From: Pseudorasbora parva
Taxonomy: Eukaryota; Chordata; Actinopteri; Cypriniformes; Gobionidae
Direction: 5' to 3'
Assembly (NCBI RefSeq): GCF_024679245.1
Contig: NC_090178.1
Span: 7,656,702 to 7,720,701, forward strand
DNA: 64,000 bases
The notes beneath the pieces were generated by a model. That model worked only from the letters and a program-made list of their open reading frames with translations, was not told the DNA's origin and ran no database searches. The position numbers and the translations under genes were made by a program. Position 1 is the stretch's first letter; every line of letters starts with the position of its first letter. Positions 47,105-60,056 of the stretch are shown one piece after another.

Positions 47105-47460
47105 ACCATTCAAAAGTGTGGGGATAGTACAATTTGTTTAAGGGAAATTAATACTTTTATCCAGGATTAATTAATTTGACCAAAAAGACATTTATAATGT
47201 TTGTTTGTTTGAGAACAGATAGATCATCATATAATGGTTTCTGAAGGATCATGTGACACTGAAGACTGGAGTAATGATGCTAAAAATTCAGTTTTGCATC
47301 ACAATAATAAATGACATTTTTAAACATATTCAAATAGAAAACAGTTATTTTATATTGTAAGAATATTTGACAATATTGCTGTTTTTACTGCAGTTTTTAA
47401 TCAAATAAATGCCGGATTGGACTTTCAAATATAAAAACATAAAAAAACCTGAAATTTGAA
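47105..47460 (-). repeat. dispersed repeat with CATCATTACTCCAGT core, copy 3, inverted
   Basis: TGAAGGATCATGTGACACTG, then AAGACTGGAGTAATGATGCT, is the reverse complement of the core at 4600-4650. Confidence 0.8.
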
Positions 47461-47689
47461 AAGTATATAACTAATATCCAAAGCTTTAGCCAAACATTAG
47501 CTACCAGAGTTAATAAAACTCACCACGCCAGATCCACAAGGTCTGTCCAAAAGGGTGGGTTTTTAACTTTCACATTCTGATAAAAAATTATTTCAGGAAA
47601 ACCGAAAGACTACCAAAAAAAAAGGCATGTCACCCCTTAACTTCTAGATCTCAGAACCATCAACAACCTTTGCTCAGAAGACCCCAGAT

Positions 47690-48512
47690 TCCAAATGTAT
47701 TTGGAGATATTTGGGATCTACAGATAGTGGCAAGACTAGTATGTATATGCTGGTGATTTGGCCATTTTTTCACCCAGCAGTTACTGAATATCTGCTCTGA
47801 ATATGGGGTGAAATATGATGTGTTGTACAACGCCAAAAAGAGTGCTGTAATGATATATAGGACAAAAGTGGACAAAGATCTTTGTTTTCCAGACTTTTAT
47901 CTGTCAGGACAATTGATAAGTGTCTGAAATAAAATTAAATATCTGGGTCATTACATTACTGATCAGATGATGAGGATATATACAGGCAACGTTGCATATT
48001 ATATGCCCAAGCTAACTTGCTGGTAAGAAAGTTCCACATGTGCACAGATGATGTTAAAATTAGCCTGTTTAAAGCACATTGCACTCCTATGTACACTGCT
48101 TCTTTATGGACTAAGCTTAAAAAGGCAAGTATGCAGAAGCTTAAGGTTGCTTATAATGATTGTATAAGGATATTGCTCAATAAACCCAGGTGCTCTACTG
48201 CAAGTTTTGTAATGCAGGGGTCAGTATCTTTCAGGTGATCTTGAGGAGGCTCATCTACAAATTCATTTGTCACCTAAATGACTCCCAGAAGAGCATTGTT
48301 ATACTGCTAGTTAATCCGGGGTTTAGTGCCATACCATACCAATCATCACTGTGGAATCATTGGTATAAGTGTCTTTTATAGTAATGCTGTATTGTAGGTT
48401 TTGTTTATATTTTTATTTTTATTATTATTATTTAAAATTCTCTTTTTTAATGGATGTTATGCATGTGTCTCTAAATGGACCATGAGTCTGAAATAAAAAG
48501 TTGATGATGATG
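47690..48512 (+). mobile_element. non-LTR retrotransposon (LINE) 3' end, inactive
   Basis: The plus strand carries the C-terminal part of a reverse transcriptase. The catalytic Y-A-D-D box appears as Y-A-G-D near 47738, followed by a frameshift. Then EYGVKYDVLYNAKKSAVM, KYLGH-type (changed), MLVRKFHMCTDDVKISLFKA, LKVAYNDCIRILLNKPRCST and VNPG. The 3' tail ends AAATAAAAAGTTGATGATGA, a GAT-repeat tail. A second copy of the same tail lies inverted at 51605-51690. The catalytic change and the frameshifts mean it is dead. Confidence 0.8.
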
Positions 48513-48555
48513 ACTAGTAAAAACCATATGTGACTTTGCTTGAATTCTTTATTCT

Positions 48556-50340
48556 TAAAGGGTTACTTCAGCGATTAGCATATGGCTTTGTATCAGTAGA
48601 AACTCTGGAGTATATTCAAATGATTGTGCTTTCCCCCCTCATATCCCCCTGAGACAAGAGATTTATGCATTTTATTTCTGGAAAAATTCCTCCTATGATG
48701 CAAATTGAAGATATTTGCTTCATAGACCCTTTCACTGTTTGTATACAATGATGACGTAGCAACGTATGCGCGCGCATTTTGGCAACAAACTGTGGCGAGA
48801 ATCAGCAGCATGTCAAGCTACGTGAGCGGATTAAGCAACACAAACCGAGAAAGTTATTTTAGTTTAAAAAGTTGACTTTATCAAATGGTATTCGGCTACT
48901 AGATCCGTGTACTATATTGGAGTGGATAGAAGACGTTAGCAGCTGGCCAGATATAACGTTAGTGGTCGGATATATACGTATCTGAGAAACCGAGCGTGTA
49001 CACCCGAGACAAGCATATAAATCACTGGATGCTTATGAATACGTTGTCTGTGGGCATGTACAGAATGTCCAATACAATTTTCTACATTTATTCTTATTCT
49101 TCACACCGACATACATTTATCCTTTTCCTTACATTTGTTGTTATTGATTTGTGTCGACACACTTCTGTTTAAAGTTTAATTTTGTAATGCTATAGTACTT
49201 TAATAGCAACTATGTTGCTTGCATAAATTTCTCAGATGGTTATTTTGCAATTAAACTAGTAATAAAATCATTACAAATGAAATTGATAAGTAGTGTGATT
49301 ATTGATATGATAATCTGGGGATGGGGGGTACATTATACACACCAGTGGCAGCCAATGTTGGGAGGTTTATTATAAATAATTAAGTTTCAAGTGCAGTAAA
49401 TGTTTTACAAATGAATTTTTTATGCGAGCATTTTTATGTCCTCGTTCCAATCAATGCATTTAATCGCCTGCAGCCACAGGTACCGCCGGTTCTTCTGAAA
49501 CGGCCGTGATCCTGTCGGAATCCTATAAAACTTAAGCCCATTGGTGGAATAGCGATAAGTGCAACCAAAAACGCAACAGCCAGACATTTTGATGCTGGGA
49601 AACCGTTTTGATAAACTTTCGGTGTTGCTCACACGTTAGAACAACTAGGGAACAACACCACTTCCGTTGCCAAAATGCGCGCGCAACTCTTTGATCACGT
49701 GGGCTGTAAAAAGGTCTATAGGAGGAATGTTTGGCCAAAGGCTAAAGACTACAGCCAGCAGAGGGAGCCATTTCCGCATGTTTTGAACCCACACATGGGG
49801 GATGGAGATCACACTCAGAGCTCAGCTCAGCTGCAGGCGCTCATTTAAACGGAGCTAAGGTGAGCAATGTAAGTCTTTTAACTTCTCAAATTAAAGCTTG
49901 CAAAGGCAAGAACTGAAACGCACCAGACTGAACTTGCGTTGTGAATGTATGCCGCGAGTGTAGTCGTGATTACCTCAGCTCTCATCATGAGAGCTCATCA
50001 GCTCATTTATCTCACTCCTGCAGTTAGTGCTCAGTGCTGTGATACTCGCGCGGTGACTCACTCATTATATTGAACACTGAACAGACACGTTCAGTTTTTA
50101 ATTGTAGTGTCTTCTCCAACTCAGTCACAGTAATCAAGTTGGTGGCTTTGGGAGTGGCCTCACAGGGCAGCGCAGCATTCTGGGAATTGTAGTCTTTCAT
50201 CCCCATGAGACAAAAATACATTTTCTGTCTTTTCTTACTCTAGAAGGCACCAAATTTAAAAATTATTTCACATTTCTACTACATTGATGACCCAGTTTAA
50301 ATACAGATTCATCTTCCCAGTGGTAAAAAAGCACCCTTTA
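48556..50340. mobile_element. long AGGGTTAC-end repeat with nested THAP element
   Basis: It starts AAGGGTTACTTCAGCGATTA and ends AAAAAAGCACCCTTTA. The blocks TATTTCTGGAAAAATTCCTC and AGACTACAGCCAGCAGAGGG are the same as at 24620-24710 but are separated here by the insertion at 48724-49717. Confidence 0.7.
48724..49717 (-). mobile_element. ISL2EU-like element with AT target duplication and broken THAP-domain frame
   Basis: The ends are AGACCCTTTCACTGTTTG and, reverse-complemented, AGACCTTTTTACAGCCC, with AT on both sides (48722-48723 and 49718-49719). GCGCGCATTTTGGCAAC occurs in inverted orientation near each end. The empty site can be read from the related repeat at 24655-24690, so the insertion boundaries are secure. 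A minus-strand frame (49632-49420) includes MSGCCVFGCTYRYSTNGLKF, then YRIPTGSRPFQKNRRYLWL and CIDWNEDIK. This has the C-x(4)-C, FYRIP and late Trp of a THAP zinc-finger. It stops before the second C-x-x-H pair, with an apparent one-base shift at the poly-A after DIK. THAP frames plus AT duplications are known for ISL2EU transposons. No nuclease or transposase frame remains. Confidence 0.6.
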
Positions 50341-51376
<1,036 letters not shown>

Positions 51377-51604
51377 ATACAAATAATTAATATGTTACTA
51401 TTAATATTAGAGGTTTTTTGTGAGTTGCACCACAACACATTTTACAACATGAACTAATACAAATAAAATATCTAAATAAATATTAAAAAATAATAATAAA
51501 GAAATTACAAAAATGCACAACATAGAAGGGGTGTAGGTCATTGTACAAATTGCATTATGTATTTTTGAATACATTATTTTGAATAAACTTTTTATATTAA
51601 TGTA

Positions 51605-51690
51605 TTATCATCATCATCAACTTTTTTTGTCAGACTCATGGTTCATTTAGAGACAAAGACATAACATGCAACATACATTAAACATATTGT
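51605..51690 (-). repeat. LINE 3' tail fragment, inverted copy of 48440-48512
   Basis: ATCATCATCATCAACTTTTT, then CAGACTCATGGTTCATTTAG and GACATAACATGCAACATACA, is the reverse complement of the LINE tail near 48447-48511, with a longer GAT repeat. Only the 3' end is present, as in 5'-truncated LINE insertions. Confidence 0.75.
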
Positions 51691-51825
51691 ATTAGTATAA
51701 TTAATATTAATAATGGTATTGATTCATTCATTAGGTTTGAGGGGAGTTTCCAAATTACAATCTGAACTAATACAAATAAAATATTACAATTAATTCAAAA
51801 CATGCTCGTCAAAAAAATAAACAGT

Positions 51826-52228
<403 letters not shown>

Positions 52229-52582
52229 TTTATGTATTATAATCATTATGTTTTTGAGGAGTTATACCATATATTTACAATCTGAAAGAATTCATTAAAA
52301 ATATATGTAAAAAATAATAATAATCTGTAATGCAGAAATGAAAAAAAGCATCAAAGTCATCCATTGTACGAGTTGCATTGCAACGTATTTTTTATCCATC
52401 ATAAAGTTGTTGACCCATGGTCTGCATTCACTTAACTCTTATTTCCCAAAGCAAAAAAAAAAACTCTTTTAAGATTATGAGGTATACTGAATGGATTGCA
52501 CTTCAATCCCTCACAACCTCATTTTTATTCATGTCAAAATAAATCTACGAGATCTTTAAATCTACTGGGAAAATTCACTAAC
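52229..52582. other. intron, nothing recognised
   Basis: AT-rich. The large exon's donor lies at its right edge. Confidence 0.4.
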
Positions 52583-53426
52583 CTGAGTGACACCGTACTT
52601 CCGTTCCGATGTACACAAACCACTTGTCGAGACCGGTAGCCCACTTCGATATTCCAGAGGTCATCTTCTTGTCGATTCAGCCTATTGCGGTTCCTTTTAT
52701 TCTTGATAAGCTCGCGCATCTCCGGGTCTCTGTTTCCCTTCCTCTCTTTGCCTTTCCGCCGCCGGGCTTGGCGGACGGTGCGCGCGGGGGTGGCAGAAGA
52801 GGTCGGGGTCGGTGGTAAAGAAGGCAGCTTACACCCGCTCCAGCCGCCCACTCTCAGATTGAACACCGTCTCTCTGCCCTCGCAGGCCCTCGGCGCACAC
52901 GTCTGGAACTCTGTCAGATTGGGGCAAGAAAGCCCACCGAAAAGCGGCGGCGCCACTATGGAGCGGACGCGGTTCTGCAGGCCCAGCCCGCAGGTCTTGG
53001 AGCACGTGGTCCATGGGGTGAACTCGGTCACCACACAGTCTTGAGGGCAGGGAATGAGACAGGCCTGTTCCTGCCGGGGTTTGGGCTCAAAGTACTCGCA
53101 GATGGCGTCATCGGCCGCCGAGCCATCTGCCCTGAGCGCACAGTTCACCTCCCGCGTCTGGATGCCCTCTTCGCCCTGCAAGCAAACACCTGTGCGGCCA
53201 ATCCGCGACGATACAGGAACGCACTGGTTCCACGCGCCCCGTCGCCAGTCGTATAGGTCCTTGTGCCAGTCGCAGACACGGAAGCAGCTCTGCTGGTTGG
53301 CCGGCCGCGTGGACTGAAGGCAGTTTGTGTGAAGGGTCGTCCAGCCTTCCACATGAGCGCACCACACCGCTCGACTCTGACTCCCTCCTGGACCGCACTC
53401 GCTGCCCATACATCTGCCCCATGGAC
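52583..53426 (-). CDS. thsd7a: thsd7a exon, N-terminal TSP1 repeats and basic linker
   Basis: Large exon of 844 nt (about 281 codons), open throughout. The acceptor is tttttcctcag before GT-CCA-TGG and the donor is CTCAG then GTTAGT. The protein starts PWGRCMGSECGPGG, the core of the first TSP1 repeat, and continues AVWCAHVEGWTTLHTNC. A second repeat spans CDWHKDLYDW to EEGIQTREVNC. A third is DCVVTEFTPWTTCSKTCG with CPNLTEFQTC, where NLT is an N-glycosylation sequon. Then comes a very basic linker (RQARRRKGKERK, KRNRNRLNRQ) and GYRSRQVVCVHRNGST, with a second sequon. The cysteine spacing and W-x-x-W/W-x-x-C motifs are typical of extracellular TSP1 modules that accept C-mannosylation and O-fucosylation. 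This order matches the start of mature THSD7A. Base composition is much richer in GC than the flanks, as expected for a coding island. Confidence 0.95.
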
Positions 53427-53589
53427 CTGAGGAAAAACACCATATGAATTACTGCCACGTCTAAAAGCAACATAATTATGCCGTCTCATGAGACACCTTT
53501 AAGATGATGCCATAATGCACTGTGAAGTTATTTGATATATTCTGCGTTATTATAAAATCTTTGTGCCATTTCTGTCATTTACAAATTTT

Positions 53590-53900
53590 GCAATTGTTTT
53601 GTTTTTGAAAGAAGTCTCTTACCAAGGCTGCGTTTATTAGATCAAAACATAAAAAATAATATTGTGATATATATTAAAAAATCTTAAAGAACGGTTTAAT
53701 ATATTTTCAAATATAATTTATTTCTGTGATTCAAAGCTGAATTTTCAGCATCATTACTCCAGTCTTCAATGTCACATGATCCTTCAGAAATCATTCTAAT
53801 ATGCTGATTTGCTGCTCAAGAAACATTTCATATCATCCATATTTTTGTGGAAATCATGATACATTTCTTTCAGTATTCTTTCTATTTTTATTCATTTCAA
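53590..53900 (+). repeat. dispersed repeat with CATCATTACTCCAGT core, copy 4
   Basis: GCATCATTACTCCAGTCTTC, then AATGTCACATGATCCTTCAG. Closest in sequence to copy 1 at 4465-4915. Confidence 0.8.
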
Positions 53901-54040
53901 TACACCCGTTTATATCCGCATTGTCCAGCCTGAAAAATATGCTTTTTAAAATGCCATTTTAAACATTTTAAACCACATTCATCAGTAAATTGCTGTCAGA
54001 TTTCATTGGTTATTGCAAATATGAAATTTAATCTTAAAGT

Positions 54041-54561
54041 AACACTCCACCGTTTTTAGAAAAAGGGCTTATTCAACGTCTTTCATAAATATATAAATTT
54101 AATTGATTTATTAATGAATTATAAAAAAAAATGATATGTGGGCAAATGCATTTTTGTCTCAGTGCATGCATTGTTTTAGTTTGGCAGGGTCGCTGCTAGC
54201 TTAGCTTAGCATAATGAATGGAATCCTATGTCGCCAGCTAGCATGTCCTGAGTAAAAGTGATTAAAAAAAAAAAAAAAAAACACCTATTTACTTCTTGTG
54301 GCCTGCGTATTTGACTTGGGACTATATTATGGGGAAGTACAGACGAAGCACTACTTGGGCGCAGAGATATCACGCAACTCATTGCGATCGCTTAACAGCC
54401 AGAGGACGTGAAGATGAGAGCCGTGATATTATGCTAAGCTAAGCTAGCGGCGACCCTGCCGCTAAAACAATGCATGCACTGAGACAAAAATGCATTTGCC
54501 CACATATCAACATGTAGGAAAGAAGTTGAATAAGCCCTATTTCTAAAAACGGTGGAGTGTT
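54041..54561. mobile_element. foldback element with AACACTCCACCGTTTTTAGA ends
   Basis: The left end AACACTCCACCGTTTTTAGA and the right end, reverse-complemented, are identical over 20 bp. The arms continue with CAATGCATGCACTGAGACAA paired to TTGTCTCAGTGCATGCATTG and GCTAAGCTAAGCTAGC. Arms are about 140-190 bp, with a short unpaired centre. Confidence 0.85.
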
Positions 54562-55196
54562 CATTTTAGCTTGGTGAATCGCTTTGGAGAATTTGATGTT
54601 TCCCCATTCAAAGAGATAGGAGCTGCTCTTGCATGCCCCGAGAGGCGTTTAAAGATGGCCGCCGAGTAAAATTACTTAAATATATTTTTTATTACCAAAA
54701 TATATAAACAATTATATGAAAAATTCTCACCCTGCACCATGATTGGGACATCTACAAAAAACATTTAAAGTCACACAGGGGATCAGTAATCTGATGGCAG
54801 TTTAGGAAATGACAAAAGCATTGTAGGCTTCTGTGCTAAAAATGTGCAATGTCAATAATCTACCAAAAAATAAGTAAATATATTTATTTATAAATAAAGA
54901 TACTATAAAACTGGGAAGACATTTCTTTTAAATGTGTAGCACAGCTTTATAACGAGGCAACAACAACTGATAGATAGGACAGAACAAGATGGACTATTAA
55001 TATTCATTTCCCAAAAGTAGCCTATATGATGCATATGAAGCAACATGGAGTCACAGCACGCATCGCTGCGCTTCTCGTTGGAAAGTTAAAAACACAAAGG
55101 GAAAAGATATTGATGCGTGGTGTATTAGATCTACGCAACAGTATGTTGAGCCTTTCCCGGTAACAGTTTTAAATTCAATTCAGTGCACTGTCTGCT
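54562..55196. other. intron or upstream flank, nothing recognised
   Basis: No supported promoter or exon. Confidence 0.4.
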
Positions 55197-55391
55197 ATGG
55201 GGATATCTGTGTGCTTCTCCTTCGTGTTATTTCTGCAAGGCTTTAAACACGAGCAACTGATAAACTTAAGTAATGATTGGACAGTGACAGCTATTGTCCC
55301 GTCTACCACAAGCTCTAGAGGTAGTTTAAATGAGAATGCATGCATTGGCGATAATGCATTGTGTGAAAATGTGGAGAGTATGAAAACAAAG
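55197..55391 (+). CDS. candidate first coding exon with signal-peptide-like start, unrecognised
   Basis: An open plus-strand stretch, antisense to thsd7a and upstream of its large exon. It starts MGISVCFSFVLFLQGFKHEQ: a short hydrophobic core followed by a polar region with a sequon (NLS), then a Ser/Thr-rich stretch and two cysteines (ENACIGDNALCENVES). Near the end is AAAACAAAG followed by GTACCT, an acceptable splice donor. I do not recognise the protein. It could be the first exon of an independent secreted protein gene, a decayed gene fragment, or chance; no promoter or partner exon is evident. The frame stays open beyond the donor to 55520, so a donor is not needed to explain it. Confidence 0.2.
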
Positions 55392-55599
55392 GTACCTCTT
55401 AAATGTATAAATGTATTGATTTTTTACACGTTGCATCAATACATTGTATCGTTACACATTTTATCAATCTATATCGATGTATTGTTACACCCCTACTTTG
55501 CACCAAACCTTTCTGTGTGAAGTGCTATTTGTGAGTTGCTGCCTGTGATCTGTACAACATTCCAAGTCAATGGTATCATGAGGTATCATTTGGTTCCTT

Positions 55600-55835
55600 G
55601 CCACCGTTGCCTTTTGGCTTGCTCAGTTGGGGACACCTAAATTTTAACTATATTACAGATCTGTCTGCAATGACACTATAATGTGATTGAAATTAGCTGG
55701 ATAACATCACCGTTTTCTCCAGAGCCGGCTGTACAGCTGTGCATTATCTTCCTGTTAAACACTCAGAAGCTGCTTTGAAACAATTGGCCTTGTAAAAGGC
55801 TCTATATAAATAAAGGTGATTTAATTTGATGAGGT
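55600..55835 (+). repeat. cyprinid repeat ending TATATAAATAAAGGTGATTT
   Basis: TTGGCTTGCTCAGTTGGGGA, then AGCTGCTTTGAAACAATTGG and TCTATATAAATAAAGGTGAT. This 3' end block is known from high-copy cyprinid repeats. The plus orientation is taken from the tail. Confidence 0.6.
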
Positions 55836-58594
55836 ACCAAACTTGGTTTACTTACTGACTTGGAAGCAAGAGGCAAGTGGCCACTAGTGTTGGAAAAGAG
55901 CCACTGTCATCTTTTCAGACTTTAACATTTGAATAGGTTCACTTTTGTACCTGTAACCTGACTGATCCTTAAGATGATAATCCAAGTGTTGGCCTAATTA
56001 AACTATTTCGCTGTGAAGCAATTAGACAGTCAAAATGAGTTAATCAGTACCTGCTGCTACCGCTGACAGCATGGCAGTAATGAGCATCAAACTCGAAATG
56101 AAGAATGTGAAGAGAAACAGCAGCAAGGGCCTTGTACATGGGCTCTAATTTTTGGATAACGACAAATGCAATAAAGTGACAGAATTGTTACATTTTTTAA
56201 ACGCACATCAGCTACAAAAATTCACATTTGAGGTTGGACTGTATATTATATATACATACAGTACACACACATATACACATATACTGAAGAAAATTGTTTT
56301 CATGAGCTAAAATCTAAGATCTAAGACTTTTTCTATGTACACAAAAGGTCTATATCTCTCAAATATTCTTCACAGATGTGTCTAAATCTGTTAGTGAGCA
56401 CTTCTCCTTTGCTGAGATAATCCATCCACCTCACAGGTGAAGAGCATGATAAAAAGGAATATTATTAGTATTGTCAACATTTAAAATGCTGTAAATGGTT
56501 GTTTTACATAGACATGTTGATATGAAAAATCTTTGTCTTCAGATTTTTTTATATTTTTGAGCCAAATCTCAAACTGTCTCAAGCATGGTTCAATAAATTA
56601 CAACTTTTATAAATGAAAAAGAAAAGCATACAAATGTTAATAAATACCTCATAATCTGTCTAAAAAGTGTCTATTTTAGTAAATGGCAATACTTTTTTTC
56701 ATTCATACATTTTTAAAAGCATAGGAACAGTCTGTCAGTGAAAAAATGTCTGACACCATATTAAATCTGGCAATTGCACTGACAAATTTAATTTGTTGAA
56801 GGACCCCATTCAAGGTCATATTACTGTGAAGCCCATGACGTGCATGTGGTAAGATTTTGTCTCAGAATTGTTCAAATATTGAACTTTTTTGGAACAACTA
56901 TAAAAGTGTTAATTTATGTTATCCTTTGCTGTGACACCACTATATTTCACACCATAGGACACATTTCAGTAAAAACAGTGAAAAAAATGACAAAGTTAGT
57001 CACCACTTATATTTTCTTCACACTACATAACAATATGCAAGTGGTGTTTTACAAAAAAAGAGCATTTTTACTGCTTATTTGTCAACTACCCATATACCTA
57101 TACGTAGTATTGTTAGAAATGATTTAAGAATTTATGCAATGAGTGCGTTTCCCTATTTTAAGCTGAAAATAAACATACATTACTGCAAATAAACTTAAAT
57201 TTATTCCACTCCAAAAGCTTTCATTATCTCCTTTCTTTTTTATGACAATTGTGACGAATATAAATTCACTACATTTATTGTGGTAATAGTAAATGGAATG
57301 AAAGCTAATAAAAGTAAATAATACAGTTTTGCCCCATGTCTCAAGAATCTGTGATTTAAAAAAACTGCTTAAACCAAGAATTCAGCAAACTCTGACAGCA
57401 AAGCATGACAAATAGAGATCTGTAAAGACAACAAGAACTGCGATTGTGCTTCAGGGGCTCAATCTCACAGCCACATTAGAAAATGAGGTTTTATTACCAT
57501 TAATTTTCACTGTATTACATTAGCTGTGTCACCATAACTGAGTTTCCAGCTCACATTCCCCACATTCAGCAACTCCTGCATGATAAATAGTCGCCCCTGT
57601 AATGAGGCCCAATAATAATCCATCTGAGAGGGTTTTCTGCTGTAAACGCGGCCCATCAGGTCTCATCGTGTTAAACAAGAGCAGGGGAAATGGAGCTTCT
57701 GTAAAGCACAGTATGAAAAGTAGGCCTATTCAGATTTGTACATTTTCCAATTATGCCAGTGTGTCTTACTATACTACAAGGCCAAGTCAAAGTCTCTGGT
57801 TATCTGTTTTTGCCAGTTTATCACATGGCTCAGGTAAACTTTGTAAGTCTGATCATTAAAGTAATAGCATAGCACACCTTCTGCAATGCAATCTGACAGC
57901 ATCACTACTTGTTTCCATTGCAAAAATAAGACATGAAAAAAGACTGGCTTCACAAACACCACTAATAACAGATAAAGCAACGCCTGCTTTTTGCGACTTT
58001 ATTATTCACCATATCGCCCAGAGTTAGATAAGTCGATATGTGCCATTCTTATCTCTCTTCATGCCATAACTAATTGGCATTTTCCTATTTACATGTTGTG
58101 ATGTGGGACATTGCGTACTAAGACAGACGGAAAATGAAAAGTTGTGATTTTCTAGACCGATATGGCTAGGGACTGTACTCTCATTCCTCAAGGAACCAAG
58201 GAACTTTGCTGCTGTACCATGGGTGGCATTACAGCAGCGGAATGATATTTCAGCTTTATTTCAAAAATAAATACAGCTGAAATAAAATATAAATAGGTGA
58301 AAAGGGGGGAAAATACATTACTAAAACTGAGATAAAAATAAATTAAAGCTATACAGAAATATAAAAACTAATAATAACAACAAAAATAGAAAATTACTAA
58401 ACCTTAACCTTAAAAATAAAGGTAAATGAAAATATACAAATATATTTCTTAATATTATAGTAATATTATAAAAATAAAATATATACAAATATAATTATCC
58501 TATTTCATATTGTTATCTGAAAATAATAATAAAAAATATAATAGTGCTGTATATAAATATCACTAATACACAAAAAAAAAATTCAAAACCTAGT
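55836..58594. other. upstream intron, nothing recognised
   Basis: About 2.7 kb of AT-rich sequence with short frames only. The 95-codon plus frame at 56840-57127 has no recognised domain. No signal-peptide exon for thsd7a was found here. Confidence 0.45.
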
Positions 58595-58600
58595 GAATTG

Positions 58601-58885
58601 TACGGAGCCCCTAAAGGGACGTGGTGGAGGAATTTTTTTAGGTGGGGAGGTATTTTTTTTCTCTAAACCTTTTGCGTTCCCTCGCAAAGACATTTGCGTT
58701 CCCTCGCAAAACTTTGCATTCCCATGCAAATGTCTTTGCGAGGGAACGCAAATGTCTTTGCGAGGGAACGCAAAGTTTTGCAAGGGAACGCAAATGAGTT
58801 TGTGAGGGAACGCAAAAGTTTTAGGGAAAAAAATACCTCCCCACCTAAAAAAATTCCTCCACCACGTCCCTTTAGGGGCTCCGTA
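58601..58885. mobile_element. foldback MITE, 285 bp, with internal palindromic TTTGCGAGGGAACGCAAA units
   Basis: The left arm TACGGAGCCCCTAAAGGGAC onward and the right arm are near-perfect inverses for about 60 bp. GAATTG flanks both sides (58595-58600 and 58886-58891) as a possible 6-bp target duplication. The centre holds at least seven copies of TTTGCGTTCCCTCGCAAA or its inverse, each itself close to palindromic. No coding capacity. Confidence 0.85.
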
Positions 58886-58891
58886 GAATTG

Positions 58892-60048
58892 CCTATAAAA
58901 GATAGCACTGGCATTATTAGAGCACTATACAACAAATGATCTGATCTTGTTTTGAGGGTATTTTAATCCCAGAATGCATTGCAACAAGCACCAGGAAATC
59001 ATTTAATGTTTTGGTTAGAGTCGACATAAATTATTTTGACACAACAAAAAAACAAAAAATACAAAAAACGTTACTGAAAAGAGCTCAATGTAATTTAATT
59101 GAAATAACTCAATGCTATTCAATATTTGTGTGATTATAGCACAAAAGGTTCCGGTGGTAAGACTCTCACTTATTTTATCCATAGAGATATTAACACTAAC
59201 AATTAAACTTTTTAAGAAAGAACTCCAGTTACCATTTGTATGAAGAAAACTGGGCAGTTACTGCTGTGTCTTGTAATCTACTGCAAGATGTGTGCACTTG
59301 TACTGAATCTGAAGTTGCTCTCCTGTTTCAAAGCGTTTCAAATCAGTCATTTTGCGGTTTCACTCCAGTTGGCACGTTGCTTTAGAAGGCAGCCGTCTAA
59401 GTAGGCGCTAAACATCAAGATATCTCACTAGGTTTAGGAAGAGAACTACAGTGGTGTATGCAGTCAAAATGAACATCTCTTAGAACATATTGCAAATATA
59501 GCAGCAAACACTGTTCATACAGTGACAGAGAGAGATATCTCAGCATACATATCCCCATTTATGTCACAGACTTGATGACTGTGTGATGTGCTTCCTCCAG
59601 TGGTGGGAGGGAGCAGAACTGCTCTGGCTTCCTCAGGCTAATCGTCTTTGGGAAAAGCAAGAATAAACACAATCCCTACACAATTGTTTCCCTGAAAACA
59701 ACTAAATGTCTCTTATGTTTCTCAACTCCCCCACAGGTTTACAAAGATGATTTCAAGACTGGTGGTCTTCAAACTTGACACGGGACATGAAAAGCTATCT
59801 GAAATATGCAAAAAAAAAATAATAATAATAATTTTAAATAGCGTGCATAAACTGTTTGTTCTACCTAAAATTGGTGTCTTATGAAATTACACCCTTCTAT
59901 ATGACAGATCTAGACTCCATTAAAGCCATAAAAAGTTAACAAGGTATTGGCAAAAAAAAAAAAGAAAGACAATATTGCAGATGTAAATATATGGTCTGCT
60001 GAACATTAGCAAAATATCTGGAGTCATTTAAAGCACCTGTAACTCTGT
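58892..60048. other. upstream intron, nothing recognised
   Basis: No supported feature. Confidence 0.4.
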
Positions 60049-60056
60049 AAAGCCTG

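Noticed and set aside
48017..48238. 73-codon frame as an independent gene.
   Set aside because: It is the C-terminal piece of a LINE reverse transcriptase, continuous with remnants on both sides.
52685..53044. Long plus-strand frames opposite the large thsd7a exon (52685-53044, 53054-53317).
   Set aside because: Antisense shadows of a GC-rich coding exon that carries clear TSP1 homology on the minus strand.
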